Positions 37,139 through 46,540 are shown, counted from the stretch's first letter. The stretch is 64,000 nt of DNA from Rossellomorea sp. BNER (GCA_024213275.1 JANAVG010000013.1:62001-126000); one strand, 5' to 3'. Numbers and translations are program-made. The notes: generated by a model from the sequence alone, not told the origin.

Positions 37139-37639
37139 CTAAAGGTAAACTTTAGACTGTTGAATATGCACTTGATTTCTTCTGTAGATTTGCTTCAATC
37201 GTTCCTCACATAGTTCTGGAGAAACTTTGAACATCTCAGTCATTTGCTTAATTATATCCATATCATTAAAAGGAATATATTTAATCATGTGATAGGGGAT
37301 AGCTGCATACTGTGTGAAATGGTTAGCGTCCCATTCTTGTAGCTCTCTAAAAGCAGAAGGCATGATCGTTTGGATTCCTGAATGTCTAAGGATGTGGCAA
37401 AGTTCGTGAAAGAAGATTTCTCTATGTTTTTCTACAGGTTCACGACTATCAATTACTATGTCTTTGTATCTCCCGATGATATGAAAACTACTGTGCATGG
37501 GCTTCTTTTTTACGTAAATTTCAAAATAACGAGAAATTTTTTCTTCATTGATTTGCGAAGGGCAATTAATTCCTAATTTTACATATAACATTGAAACCCA
37601 ATCCTCTAATCCGGTGGTCCTGTATGTTAATTGGTACAT
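37139..37639 (-). CDS. ImmA/IrrE-type metallopeptidase
   Basis: The 166-residue protein has the zinc-protease motif HELCH (residues 78-82) with a downstream EWDANHF stretch as third-ligand region. ImmA-type enzymes cleave the phage repressor to trigger induction. ATG at 37639 follows GAGGTGAG. The longer frame from 37723 has no ribosome binding site there. Its likely partner, the Xre repressor at 52104-52508, is unusually far away. It follows the three-gene unknown operon and lies 57 bp from the recombinase gene start. Confidence 0.88.
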   Translation of the reverse strand: MYQLTYRTTGLEDWVSMLYVKLGINCPSQINEEKISRYFEIYVKKKPMHSSFHIIGRYKDIVIDSREPVEKHREIFFHELCHILRHSGIQTIMPSAFRELQEWDANHFTQYAAIPYHMIKYIPFNDMDIIKQMTEMFKVSPELCEERLKQIYRRNQVHIQQSKVYL

Positions 37640-37719
37640 TTTGCTCACCTCGGTAACATTATACAAACATATGTTCTGTTTTGCAAAAAAAAGAAAAAGC
37701 CATGAAAGGCTTTGGTAGT

Positions 37720-38289
37720 TCATTCTTCAGTCTCATTTTTTATATCATTAAGATAAGTTGTGAATATTTTTTTGATGGATTTACAGTCTTGCATTAAAGA
37801 TTCAAGTTGCTTAATATTGGCATTTCGGTTCTCATCAGTAGAAAAGACAATAAAACTTAATCTGTTTACTATTGACGTGAATAATTTAATATCTTCTTCA
37901 GATTGAAAAATATAAATAAACTCATTCTTTAATCTATCTAATGATGTAGTGTAAATGAATGGTTTGAGCTGGATTTCCTTTAGCTGCTTTTGAGAGTTCT
38001 CTTTAATGAATGTTTGAATTCTACTTATAATAGTATCTAAGTCACTTAGCACAAGAACCAGTATGTTTTTTTGTGCTTTAATTTCTTTTCGTCTTTCCAG
38101 TTCTTTATTGCCTTCTACTTGCATTTTACTCGCATAAAATGCCACAAATCCACCTATAATTGCGCTTCCAACAGTTCCTAAAATATCTATTGATGTAGTA
38201 ACAACTTCTGATTTAAGATCCAAGTGACCAAGACTAACTATGATTACAAATAAAGATAATATAATGGTTAAGATAGTTGGTTTACTCAC
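37720..38289 (-). CDS. Hypothetical protein with two membrane segments and coiled coil
   Basis: I do not recognise this 189-residue protein. It has two N-terminal membrane segments (about 5-22 and 33-53) and then a helical cytoplasmic domain beginning with the charged coil KELERRKEIKAQKNIL. Its start overlaps the end of the preceding gene by 8 bp, so it belongs to an operon with the two genes upstream. Membrane-anchored effector or sensor roles are possible but unproven. Confidence 0.7.
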   Translation of the reverse strand: MSKPTILTIILSLFVIIVSLGHLDLKSEVVTTSIDILGTVGSAIIGGFVAFYASKMQVEGNKELERRKEIKAQKNILVLVLSDLDTIISRIQTFIKENSQKQLKEIQLKPFIYTTSLDRLKNEFIYIFQSEEDIKLFTSIVNRLSFIVFSTDENRNANIKQLESLMQDCKSIKKIFTTYLNDIKNETEE

Positions 38290-38791
38290 TTAAAGTTCCT
38301 TTTCGTTCTTCATTTTGCCACATTGCTTCAAGTAAATCAGAGTCTTCATCAGCAACAGTTAAAGGTGGAGAGGGCTTTTTTTCATAAATACTTAATTCAT
38401 CATCGACAGATAATATTGGGTCATCTAACAATTCGAAGAAGATATTAATTTTCTCTGGATGGTCAGCGGGTAAAAATGAATAGCACATATCTTCTTTGCA
38501 GCAAATTGAATCTTGAGGAATATCATTCCTGGAAAAATAAGTGTTTATGTTTTCATTACAGTAAGGACAATCAAGAATATATTTTACTTTGAGTAGTGGG
38601 TTCTTTTCGTCCTGACTTTCTCCATGTGATTCAAAATACTTGATTGAAGAGGCTAAGGAAAAAATCGAGAGAGCCAACTTTTTATTGACTCTACATTCAG
38701 CTACAAATTCTAATGGATTTAAGTAGTCCGTATACATTTCTGATTGGGAAGCGAGCCAACCATCAAAAGTATTGATGAGGTAATCATTCAT
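38282..38791 (-). CDS. Hypothetical protein with zinc-finger-like cysteines
   Basis: The ~169-residue protein has a cysteine cluster CPYCNEN...CCKEDMC (about residues 74-102) that could bind zinc. Helical flanks and an acidic C-terminus (VADEDSDLLEAMWQNEERKG) complete it. ATG 38791 overlaps the stop of the upstream 402-residue gene, which indicates translational coupling. The longer frame from 38845 would overlap that gene more deeply and lacks a ribosome binding site. No family was recognised. Confidence 0.7.
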   Translation of the reverse strand: MNDYLINTFDGWLASQSEMYTDYLNPLEFVAECRVNKKLALSIFSLASSIKYFESHGESQDEKNPLLKVKYILDCPYCNENINTYFSRNDIPQDSICCKEDMCYSFLPADHPEKINIFFELLDDPILSVDDELSIYEKKPSPPLTVADEDSDLLEAMWQNEERKGTLSE

Positions 38792-39992
38792 CAAGCGGTT
38801 TGTTTTTAAAATGTTTAATTTCGGAAAGTACATAATAAAGTTCATCCTCGCTCAAATAGTTATAGAAGTGTATTTGATAAAATTCATCATTAGCTTCTAA
38901 TCGTGTACTTAGAGATACTTTTTTTCCTGGCACAAACCAATTTGCCCACACTATATCGTAAGCTTTCTTTTTGTCAATTGTATCTCTAGTATCATAATAT
39001 ATTTCTGATAGGTCAATTGCACGTTCTTTTTCACGAGAACTTGCTTTGATTTTTCCACCAGATCTGTCTGAAAAATGAAAGGCATTTACGAACCCCTTTT
39101 TACCTGGTTCCTTTTCTTTCATTTTTTTGAAATTACTTTGTATTAAAGCTCTTTCCAGCAACCTTTTTAATCGAAATTCAAGATCGAAAACATCAGGTTT
39201 TATCCCTTCTAGTTTAGATAGCATCTCCTGGGAAAAGGTCTCTATTTCATCATTATGTTTCTCAACTTCTTTTCTCCACGGCTCCTCGGCCTTTTCAGTC
39301 AGATCCTTAGCAATTTTATAAAGAGTGGATTTAAAATGAGAAGAGTCCAATAAACTTAAGTTTAACATCTTCTGTACCCAATTCTTTATTTTGTAAAAAC
39401 ATTGAACGTCTGTAACAATTTTGTACTCATCAAAGCCTACTTGAACAACATTATTACCTCTAGGTCTCATACGTACGGAAAATATGTTGTTAATTAAATC
39501 TACGTTGACAAAATAATAGTTGTTTTGTCTATCAATAATGTCCTTTTTCTTAATTTCAACTTCTTCAATGAATGTAAGGGATATATTGCAACCTTCTTCA
39601 ATTCCTACTTCAACTAAGGTCAGTTCCTCAGGACGGTAGACATTTAGTATGCTATTTTGTGAAGGAACTTGCCAGCCCTTAGAGATAATAAGTTCGTAAA
39701 TTTCCTTTTCACTCATTTTTTTCAAGGAGTTAGAAGAATAAGAATCAATATCTTTCAAGAATAACGTACGATTGTGGCCGAATCTAGTTTCTTTGTCTAA
39801 GAAGCTATTTAGATCAGCAGTAGATATGGTTCCATTTCGTACAGCTTCTTGGAAAGCTCTAATAATATCCATTTTTATTGATGTGAATACTACCTTTCTT
39901 TCCTTAAGGAAATCTATGAAAGAAGGTACTAATATATCTTCAGCATAATCCTTTCTTAGAAAATATTGTTCCGTTCCAGTATTGGTGTTCAT
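38784..39992 (-). CDS. Hypothetical 402-residue protein, first gene of an unknown operon
   Basis: I do not recognise a family. The protein has no membrane segment. It consists of an N-terminal helical part, a beta-rich middle (about 115-200; YYFVNVDLINNIFSVRMRP, NVVQVGFDEYKIV), a helical stretch and a basic C-terminal part with HFSDRSGGKIKASSREKERA. The middle looks like a nucleotide- or nucleic-acid-binding sandwich, but this is speculative. A ribosome binding site GGAGG precedes the ATG. It is followed by two overlapping genes, making a three-gene operon inside prophage cargo. Confidence 0.7.
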   Translation of the reverse strand: MNTNTGTEQYFLRKDYAEDILVPSFIDFLKERKVVFTSIKMDIIRAFQEAVRNGTISTADLNSFLDKETRFGHNRTLFLKDIDSYSSNSLKKMSEKEIYELIISKGWQVPSQNSILNVYRPEELTLVEVGIEEGCNISLTFIEEVEIKKKDIIDRQNNYYFVNVDLINNIFSVRMRPRGNNVVQVGFDEYKIVTDVQCFYKIKNWVQKMLNLSLLDSSHFKSTLYKIAKDLTEKAEEPWRKEVEKHNDEIETFSQEMLSKLEGIKPDVFDLEFRLKRLLERALIQSNFKKMKEKEPGKKGFVNAFHFSDRSGGKIKASSREKERAIDLSEIYYDTRDTIDKKKAYDIVWANWFVPGKKVSLSTRLEANDEFYQIHFYNYLSEDELYYVLSEIKHFKNKPLDE

Positions 39993-40095
39993 GTTACATC
40001 CTCCAATCTAAAATAAATGCGCCGTTGCATACCTGGGTACCCAATCTCAGTATTTATCAATAAATGATTATAATAATTATTTAATATATTGCCTT

Positions 40096-41010
40096 CTAAA
40101 ATAGTTCATCCCAAAAATCATTCTCATGAACAATTAGAATACTTGATCCTTCTCTCCTCATTTGGACAGCTTTTTCTACTTTCCTTCCGTAACAAGAAAA
40201 TGCCCAACAAGGATTCCCATCCCCACCAACAATAAGATAATCAGTCTTCTTAGTGACATTCTTATTAAAAGTACCACCTTTGTTGATGATGAGTTCTGCG
40301 ATTTCATTACGAGTTGCCTGTGAAGAGGTACCGGTGAAACAGAAGTTCTTACCTTCAAATTCAATCTCAGGGCACATTGCACAGATTCCACTTACAGAAT
40401 ATTTCCTCTGCAATTTTTTAATTTCGAATTCATTTACGTTGTAAGAAATCTTAGTATCAACAAAGTTACCAAAGAAGGCCTTGAGCATATGTTTTTCATC
40501 TTCACTGATAACTCCAGCTTTCCTGGCGCTGGTAAGAAGGCTGTCTATTTCATCGAAAGGGTAAGTTCCTTTAAGAAATGCATGTTTCTCCATCCAAATA
40601 GCCAGCTTATTGATTTCTGTTTCGGTCAATTCGTTATCTGCTAAAAGTCCATGAAGAATTCCTTCGAGTTGCTGAATTGAAGAAGTGATCAGGTTGTAAT
40701 ATTCATTGGAATCGTCTTCTTTAATGACTCTACGGCAAAGCCAGAGGATGTCCTCGACCTCATCAGGTTCCAAAATGTTATCTTCTAATGCATGATCAAT
40801 AACAGGAATAATTTCTGAGAATGGGGATTTCTTTTGTAAATGCCTGTGCATGCTGCACCAATGAACGATCTCCTCGAGTTCTTCTACATTAATTGCTTTA
40901 TCTAACTGTATTCCTTGAATTATGCCAATTAGAGTATTGATAGCTTTATGTATCTCTGCCTTGGATGTGTATTTTCGATACTCATGCAATTCTTTAAAAC
41001 TGTTATTCAA
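40096..41010 (-). CDS. BRCT-domain protein with TerB-like helical N-terminus
   Basis: Residues ~1-190 are helical and contain repeated acidic TerB-like patterns (LLADNELTETEINKLAIWME; DNILEPDEVEDILWLC). Residues ~220-304 form a BRCT domain of the DNA-ligase/RFC1 type (FEGKNFCFTGTSSQATRNEI, GGTFNKNVTKKTDYLIVG). BRCT domains bind DNA ends or phosphoproteins. Such proteins occur as accessory genes in phages, and the role here is unknown. The ATG follows AGGAGG. It is transcribed alone toward the unknown operon, 103 bp away. Confidence 0.8.
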   Translation of the reverse strand: MNNSFKELHEYRKYTSKAEIHKAINTLIGIIQGIQLDKAINVEELEEIVHWCSMHRHLQKKSPFSEIIPVIDHALEDNILEPDEVEDILWLCRRVIKEDDSNEYYNLITSSIQQLEGILHGLLADNELTETEINKLAIWMEKHAFLKGTYPFDEIDSLLTSARKAGVISEDEKHMLKAFFGNFVDTKISYNVNEFEIKKLQRKYSVSGICAMCPEIEFEGKNFCFTGTSSQATRNEIAELIINKGGTFNKNVTKKTDYLIVGGDGNPCWAFSCYGRKVEKAVQMRREGSSILIVHENDFWDELF

Positions 41011-41272
41011 TGAAACTACCTCCTTTTTATTTTAGGTTTTATCTTTATTATTGATCAGCTACTTAGGTTGTTGTCCTTACAAAAGTATTAGTTGGAATAA
41101 ATATTGAAATAACTATCATCCTCTAATTGAGTCCAAATAAAATGATACACTTATTATTTAACCAAATTCCGCCACATTTTTACAGGGAAATATTAGATTA
41201 GTAGTTATTTTGTGCTATATTTGTAAGTGAATCATTCTCGCCTATGATTATTTTAAAAGCAAAGGAATTTTG

Positions 41273-41551
41273 TTGGAGAAATCATTTAGTTTACCATGCG
41301 GTATTGAAACAAAAATGAATTATGTATTTGATTTAGGGTGTAATTCTAATGATGAAAAAATAATTGTTGAATGTAAATCACATAAATGGACGAGTGATGG
41401 TAATGTTCCGAGTGTTTAATTAACAGTTTGGAATGAGGCTATGTTCTATTTTTTATTGGCACCTTAAGAATATAGAAAAATATTCGTGGTTTTAATGGAC
41501 TATAGTGAAAAAAGAGGCAAGAGCCTTGGAGAATTAAAGTGGCATCAATGA
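41273..41551 (+). pseudogene. Decayed PD-(D/E)XK nuclease-like gene
   Basis: One reading frame starting TTG 41273 reads LEKSFSLPCGIETKMNYVFD, then IIVECKSHKWTSDGNVPS, then WNEAMFYFLLAP and YRKIFVVLMDYSEKRG. In-frame TAA codons at 41417 and 41465 interrupt it. The FDLG...VECK pair fits a PD-(D/E)XK active site, and WNEAM...Y..LAP recalls a family of small restriction-like proteins known to me from memory. The C-terminus is also lost (stop at 41549). It lies just upstream of the reverse transcriptase gene and may once have formed a unit with it. Confidence 0.7.
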
Positions 41552-41605
41552 AAAGTGTAGAAGTAATAATTGCATAAATATGTAATAAAGTGGAGGTTTA
41601 TATAC

Positions 41606-43198
41606 TTGTTGAAACTAAAGAATGAATCCTTAGAGTGGGCTTTACAACATATAGAAAATTATGGTGATACTGACATTTTTCCAATTCCCTTCGAATATGA
41701 AGCAATAAGGTACTTATGGGACAAAAATACAAGAGAATTGCCAAATGGAACTACACTTAAAGAATATTTACGAAACCAAGATATTCTAAAGTGGAATGTT
41801 AGGGATTTTCGAAGAAGTCTCACACCTAAACACAAATTTGGATTTCGTTTATCAACTCAATTAGATCCATTGGATACAATAATTTACCTAGCATTAGTTT
41901 ACGAAATTGGTGAAGATATTGAATTAAAGAGAATTCCTATAGATAGAAATGTAAGTTTCTCCTTTAGATTTAATCCAGATGAAGACGGTAGAATGTTTAA
42001 TTCTGATATTGGTTATGGCAGTTTTATAAATCATTGTGCTTCAAAAGTTGATGAATTTATCGGTGATGATAATATTAATTATGTAGTATTAGCAGATATT
42101 GCTGATTTTTTCCCAAGACTCTACTCGCATCCACTTGAAAATGCTCTAAGCTCTTGTACAAATAAGACTAATCATGCAATTGCAATAAAACGTTTGCTAA
42201 ATAGCTGGAATTATAGTATTTCATACGGAATACCAGTTGGACAAGATTCTTCCAGATTACTAGCTGAGCTTACACTTAATGATATTGATGAAGGTTTGTT
42301 AAGTGAAGGAGTAGATTTTTGTAGGTATGTTGATGATTTTAGAATTTTTTGCTCTAGTAAAAAAGAAGCCTACCAACAATTAGCTTTATTAGCGGAAATG
42401 TTGTTTGAAAACCATGGTTTGACTCTACAACAGCATAAAACTAGGATTGTACCAGTTGAAGAATTTAGAAGAGATTATTTAAAATCTGAGGAGTCTATAG
42501 AAGTTCAAAGGTTATCAGATGAATTCGAAATAATACTAAATGAGATTGGCATAGATAATCCCTATGGAGAGATTAATTACGATTTGTTACCAGAAGATTT
42601 ACAACGACAAATAGATAGCATGAATTTAGTAGCTATCCTTCAAGAGCAAATTAATTCAGAAAGTATTGATACCAAAATAGTTGGGTTTGTTTTAAGAAGG
42701 ATGGCACAACTTAAGAATACAGATGCACTAGAATTAGTACTTGATAATATAGATAAACTATATACCGCGTTTAAACATATATTTGAGTATATAAATGAAT
42801 TAGAATTGGATATTTCACAAAAGGAAGAGGTCGGAGAAAAATTAATAAGAATACTAGACAACTCTATTGTAGGACATTTAGAATTTCATAGAATGTGGCT
42901 GTTTAAGACTTTTAGTAACGGAGAAGGTTGGAAAATAGATAGGTTAGCTACATATTATAATGAATATTTTGATGACTTTTCAAGAAGGAAAATAATTTTA
43001 GCGCTTGGACAAGCAAATCAAGAATCATGGTTTAAAACAAGGAAGAGAAACATCATGCAATTAACTAATTGGCAACGAAGAGCCTTTTTAGCTTCTGCTA
43101 AATGTCTTCCAGGTGATGAAGCGAGTCATTGGTATCGCTCTATTTTACCTAGGTTAGATGTGTTGGAGATAGCAGTTGTAAAATGGGCAGAAAAATGA
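41606..43198 (+). CDS. Reverse transcriptase domain protein, Abi/DRT-like
   Basis: The ~530-residue protein has reverse-transcriptase motifs: motif A VVLADIADFF (about 158-167), motif B-type YGIPVGQDSSRLLAEL (about 208-223) and the catalytic YVDD at 241-244. Its C-terminal ~250 residues are helical and repeat-like. This layout (RT plus alpha-helical repeats, no maturase or integrase domains) resembles the Abi/UG group of defence reverse transcriptases rather than group II introns. TTG at 41606 follows GGAGG by 9 nt. No retron msr/msd was recognised. The subgroup cannot be assigned by eye. A terminator-containing repeat follows. Confidence 0.82.
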   Translation: MLKLKNESLEWALQHIENYGDTDIFPIPFEYEAIRYLWDKNTRELPNGTTLKEYLRNQDILKWNVRDFRRSLTPKHKFGFRLSTQLDPLDTIIYLALVYEIGEDIELKRIPIDRNVSFSFRFNPDEDGRMFNSDIGYGSFINHCASKVDEFIGDDNINYVVLADIADFFPRLYSHPLENALSSCTNKTNHAIAIKRLLNSWNYSISYGIPVGQDSSRLLAELTLNDIDEGLLSEGVDFCRYVDDFRIFCSSKKEAYQQLALLAEMLFENHGLTLQQHKTRIVPVEEFRRDYLKSEESIEVQRLSDEFEIILNEIGIDNPYGEINYDLLPEDLQRQIDSMNLVAILQEQINSESIDTKIVGFVLRRMAQLKNTDALELVLDNIDKLYTAFKHIFEYINELELDISQKEEVGEKLIRILDNSIVGHLEFHRMWLFKTFSNGEGWKIDRLATYYNEYFDDFSRRKIILALGQANQESWFKTRKRNIMQLTNWQRRAFLASAKCLPGDEASHWYRSILPRLDVLEIAVVKWAEK

Positions 43199-43209
43199 CT
43201 ACGATTTGT

Positions 43210-43355
43210 TCTTCAAGAAAATGGCGCTTTAAAGGAATAAGAACAAAACCCCATCGTAAATTGATGGGGGTTTATTCTTCCTTATTTCTTTGTTCAGCCT
43301 AAAACACTACAAAACTCAAAATCTTTTAAACTTTTTATTCAACAAACGGGTAATT
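43210..43355 (+). repeat. Xre-tail/terminator repeat, copy A
   Basis: The copy contains GGCGCTTTAA, a CCCCATC/GATGGGG hairpin, CTTCCTTATTTCTTTG, an AAACACTACAAA stretch and TTCAACAAACGGG. Read on the minus strand the part after the hairpin resembles the last codons of the Xre gene at 52104. The hairpin can terminate the reverse-transcriptase transcript. The rest of the 370-bp gap has no recognisable gene. Confidence 0.7.
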
Positions 43356-43568
43356 TTTTGGAAGATCAGAAAGAATTTTTAAAGGAAAGGAATGATAATA
43401 AGATCTGATAGAAGAATACACCCTTCACTAAAAAGGTATCAACCAAGCATTGTCGAATTATATGATTATCATAGTTAATAGGTGCTAACCATATTCAATG
43501 ATTGTGATTGTTACTAATCCCAAAATGTTTACGAACTGTATTACTATCAAACTGAAGAGGTGTTTGTC

Positions 43569-44687
43569 TTGAAAGACCCAAGAATACAAAAGATTGCTAA
43601 CTTATTGGTAAACCATTCAATAAAGGTTCAACCAAATGAACATGTACTGGTTCAAACCAATACAGAAATCGAGATTGGTGTTGTAAGAGAAATCATCAAA
43701 GAAATTCATAAAGCTGGAGGTTTTGTACATATTGATTTGAGAGAAGCTACTGTTACAAGACAATTGGTTTTAGGTGGAACAAAAGAACAGTTTAATATAT
43801 TAGCCGAATGGGAAGTAGAACGTATGGCAAAAATGGACGGATATATTAACTTGAGAAGTCCAGTTAATACCTCTGAGCTTTCTGATATTCCTACTGAAAA
43901 ATTGGAGCTATATGCAAAAACATATGGTAAATTTCAATCAGAAGCAATCTATAAAACAAAATGGGTTACTACTCGTTTCCCTAATGCTTCTATGGCTCAA
44001 GAAGCCGGTATGAGTACAGAAGCTTTTGAGGATTTTTATTTTGATATTTGTACCGTTGATTATAAGAAACTTTCTAAAGCAATGGAACCCTTGAAAGATT
44101 ATATGGAAAAGGCGAAGGTCGTGGAAATTAAAGGACCCGAAACAGATCTATCCTTCTCTATTGAAAATATGGGTGTGATTAAAGGGGATGGTACTGATAA
44201 TATCCCTGATGGAGAATTATATACTGCACCTATCAGAGATTCAGTGAATGGAACGATCACATTTAATACACCTTCCTCTTTCAACGGCTTCACATTTGAT
44301 AACATTTCACTTACTTTTGCAAAAGGAAAAGTAGTAAAGGCAACAGCTAACCATTCGGAAAGATTAAATGAAATCCTTCATACAGACGAAGGGGCAAGTT
44401 ATATTGGTGAATTTGCTTTAGCCTTTAATCCGAAAGTGAAAGTTCCTATGAACAACACCTTATTTGATGAAAAAATTGATGGAAGCTTTCATATAGCATT
44501 AGGCAGTTGTTTTGATGAAGCAGATAACGGGAATAAATCGGCTATTCATTGGGATTTGATTTCAATTCAACGCCAAGACTATGGGGGAGGAGAAATCTAT
44601 TTTGACGGTCAATTAATTCGGAAAGATGGGCGATTTGTTAGTCCTCAGCTTGAAGGATTAAACTCAGACAAAGTATTAGCTGAATAA
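43569..44687 (+). CDS. M29 family aminopeptidase
   Basis: The ~372-residue metallo-aminopeptidase resembles AmpS/PepS/aminopeptidase T. Family features are VDYKKLSKAM, TDLSFSIE, DGELYTAP, GEFALAFNP and HIALGSCF, with the expected metal-site Glu and His/Asp residues in the C-terminal half. It would trim N-terminal residues from peptides in the cytoplasm. TTG at 43569 is chosen because AAGAGGTG lies 6 nt upstream. GTG at 43560 overlaps it. It is an ordinary chromosomal-type gene within prophage cargo, with dispersed repeats on both sides. Confidence 0.88.
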   Translation: MKDPRIQKIANLLVNHSIKVQPNEHVLVQTNTEIEIGVVREIIKEIHKAGGFVHIDLREATVTRQLVLGGTKEQFNILAEWEVERMAKMDGYINLRSPVNTSELSDIPTEKLELYAKTYGKFQSEAIYKTKWVTTRFPNASMAQEAGMSTEAFEDFYFDICTVDYKKLSKAMEPLKDYMEKAKVVEIKGPETDLSFSIENMGVIKGDGTDNIPDGELYTAPIRDSVNGTITFNTPSSFNGFTFDNISLTFAKGKVVKATANHSERLNEILHTDEGASYIGEFALAFNPKVKVPMNNTLFDEKIDGSFHIALGSCFDEADNGNKSAIHWDLISIQRQDYGGGEIYFDGQLIRKDGRFVSPQLEGLNSDKVLAE

Positions 44688-44838
44688 AAACAAAGTCTGT
44701 ATGACTTTTCAGATGGCGTGCTAGCCTTCTTAAGTAGTAACTTATTGTTTGGAATTTATTAAACACACTATCATTCATCTAACGGAGGCTTATTAGAAGT
44801 TACTTTTAACTTTTTGTCTCCAATTTTTAATTTCGTTA

Positions 44839-44992
44839 TTCAGGAAAAGGGCGCTTTAATTGATAAAAAACAACACCCCATTAAATATTGGTGGGTTTAT
44901 TTAATCTTCCTTATTTCTTTGCTTTGCTTAAACACTACAAATTCAAAATTCTTTATGCTTCTTATTAAACAAACGGGCCATTTAGTGAAATA
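44839..44992 (+). repeat. Xre-tail/terminator repeat, copy B
   Basis: This is one of the clearest copies. GGGCGCTTTAATTGA, the hairpin region ACACCCCATTAA, CTTCCTTATTTCTTTGCTT, AAACACTACAAATTCAAAA and AAACAAACGGGCCATTTAG follow in order. The minus strand reads NFEFVVF, like HFEYVVY in the Xre C-terminus. Confidence 0.75.
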
Positions 44993-45013
44993 CTTCTTGC
45001 TTATTCACATAAA

Positions 45014-45053
45014 AACCATCCCCTTTTGAATGAAAGTAGAGGATGGTTTTTTT
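45014..45053. terminator. Terminator of the small membrane protein gene
   Basis: AAACCATCC pairs with GGATGGTTT, with T runs on both strands. It lies at the end of the minus-strand gene 45052-45507. Confidence 0.8.
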
Positions 45054-45507
45054 AAGAAGTGTTATTTATGATTTTACTAATGATCAAGCCAATTAATATT
45101 CCAGGAAAAGTAAACAACATTGGGAGCCAAACAGGACCCAATAACACTCCAAATATCGTTAAATTTGAGGAAAAAATCAATCCAACAGTTACAAAATACG
45201 CAGCGAACACATACGGAAGAAAAGAATAAGGGTCTTTCCCTCCGCCTGCATCTTTCGTCGCATCCCACATAGAAAAAAAGTACAAACAAGGATAAAACAT
45301 CAACCACTGATAATCCGCATGTTTTATCGCATCACTAATTTCCCCATGAAAACTTAGTAGTATGACCTGATTAAAATTGGCCTGTATATTAATCAGAAAT
45401 TCAAATATCAATAAAACTGTGCCTTTAAAATACTTACCGTTTAAATACTGCCCAAATCCAGGAAGTGCGATGCTCCACATTAGTTTTTCAAATGGACTGT
45501 TATTCAC
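45052..45507 (-). CDS. Small polytopic membrane protein
   Basis: The 151-residue protein has about four membrane segments. It opens with FEKLMWSIALPGFGQYLNGK, reminiscent of TM2-like proteins. No function can be assigned. Start GTG 45507 follows AAGGTA at ~9 nt. It follows the DUF3231 gene on the same strand with a 28-bp gap, so the two may be cotranscribed. Confidence 0.7.
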   Translation of the reverse strand: MNNSPFEKLMWSIALPGFGQYLNGKYFKGTVLLIFEFLINIQANFNQVILLSFHGEISDAIKHADYQWLMFYPCLYFFSMWDATKDAGGGKDPYSFLPYVFAAYFVTVGLIFSSNLTIFGVLLGPVWLPMLFTFPGILIGLIISKIINNTS

Positions 45508-45535
45508 TTATACATACCTTAGTAACAATGTTTTA

Positions 45536-46540
45536 TTATTTTTCTTTTGCAATTTCTTTTCTATTGGGAGCAAGTGGTGGTTGTTCTAACCATTTATTTT
45601 TTACCATAATATCGAACCATTTTTTAGTAACAATGAGAGTTTGTAGAATAGTGCTTTCGTAAGTGGTTACAAGATCTGTTCGCATGGCTGATGCTAGACC
45701 TGTCCCATGATATACCTGTGCAGCTTGGAACAAAAAACCAATATGATACAACATTAATTTATCGGAAAAAGGAGAGTCTGTTGAAGTTGTCACTTCTGTT
45801 TCCCACGACATAGCAACTGGTAAATTATCCTTGTGCATTATTTTTGCAAGGGCTTGTATTTGATTATCAGACGTTTTTTCGGAATCTTCTAAAAATTTTC
45901 TTACTTCTTTTGTTTGAGTCACTTGACTGAATGCGATAGAAAGAGTTTTAGCCATAATACTCTTTTTAAGGTTGAAAGAAATACTGATGATTTCAGTTGC
46001 AGTTAAACGTCTCCCTTTTCCGAAAAATCCATCTGTGAAATCTTGGCTAGAAATAAATTCAGGGTTCTTAGCAGGATAAAATAAAGGATCTCTTTGGAAA
46101 TTCCCTTTCTCAAGCAACAACTCTATGGTTTGATGGTACATTTTTTTCGCATCGTTATCGCAAGAATCGTAAAAATCTCGTAAGTCTTTTCTAACAGAAA
46201 CACTTAAGGCAGTGGTATGTCCGAGCAAACCATGCAAAGTCATGATATGTAAATAATTTAAGCAAAATATGTCAGTGAACAGTCTCTCTGCACCTTTGTT
46301 AAGGTCAGATTCAGTAAATCCAATTGGAACTGGAAATCCCTCGTTCTCAATAAAAGTTACGAGCTGTTTCTTTTGTTTTTCAAACGTCTTGATAGCATCC
46401 TCGAAAATAGTTTTTATTGATTCATCTTCAATAATAGAGTACATATATCTATTTACAATATCTGTCATTGTTCCGTTTACATACTCTCCCCACAGTGTTC
46501 CTATTTCAGAAGATGTGAGTTTTAATTTATTTTTATCCAC
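45536..46540 (-). CDS. DUF3231 family protein
   Basis: The 334-residue protein contains two DUF3231 ferritin-like helical halves. The opening LTSSEIGTLWGEYVNGTMTD and the ending WFDIMVKNKWLEQPPLAPNR are characteristic. Function is unknown. Members are common in spore formers. GTG start follows GAGGTGATAAT. A second, broken family member lies 390 bp away in the opposite orientation (46927-47938). Confidence 0.85.
   Translation of the reverse strand: MDKNKLKLTSSEIGTLWGEYVNGTMTDIVNRYMYSIIEDESIKTIFEDAIKTFEKQKKQLVTFIENEGFPVPIGFTESDLNKGAERLFTDIFCLNYLHIMTLHGLLGHTTALSVSVRKDLRDFYDSCDNDAKKMYHQTIELLLEKGNFQRDPLFYPAKNPEFISSQDFTDGFFGKGRRLTATEIISISFNLKKSIMAKTLSIAFSQVTQTKEVRKFLEDSEKTSDNQIQALAKIMHKDNLPVAMSWETEVTTSTDSPFSDKLMLYHIGFLFQAAQVYHGTGLASAMRTDLVTTYESTILQTLIVTKKWFDIMVKNKWLEQPPLAPNRKEIAKEK

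Noticed and set aside
41011-41272. Retron-type msr/msd RNA upstream of the reverse transcriptase
   Set aside because: No inverted repeats with a branching G or long msd-like stem were visible, and a decayed gene lies in between.
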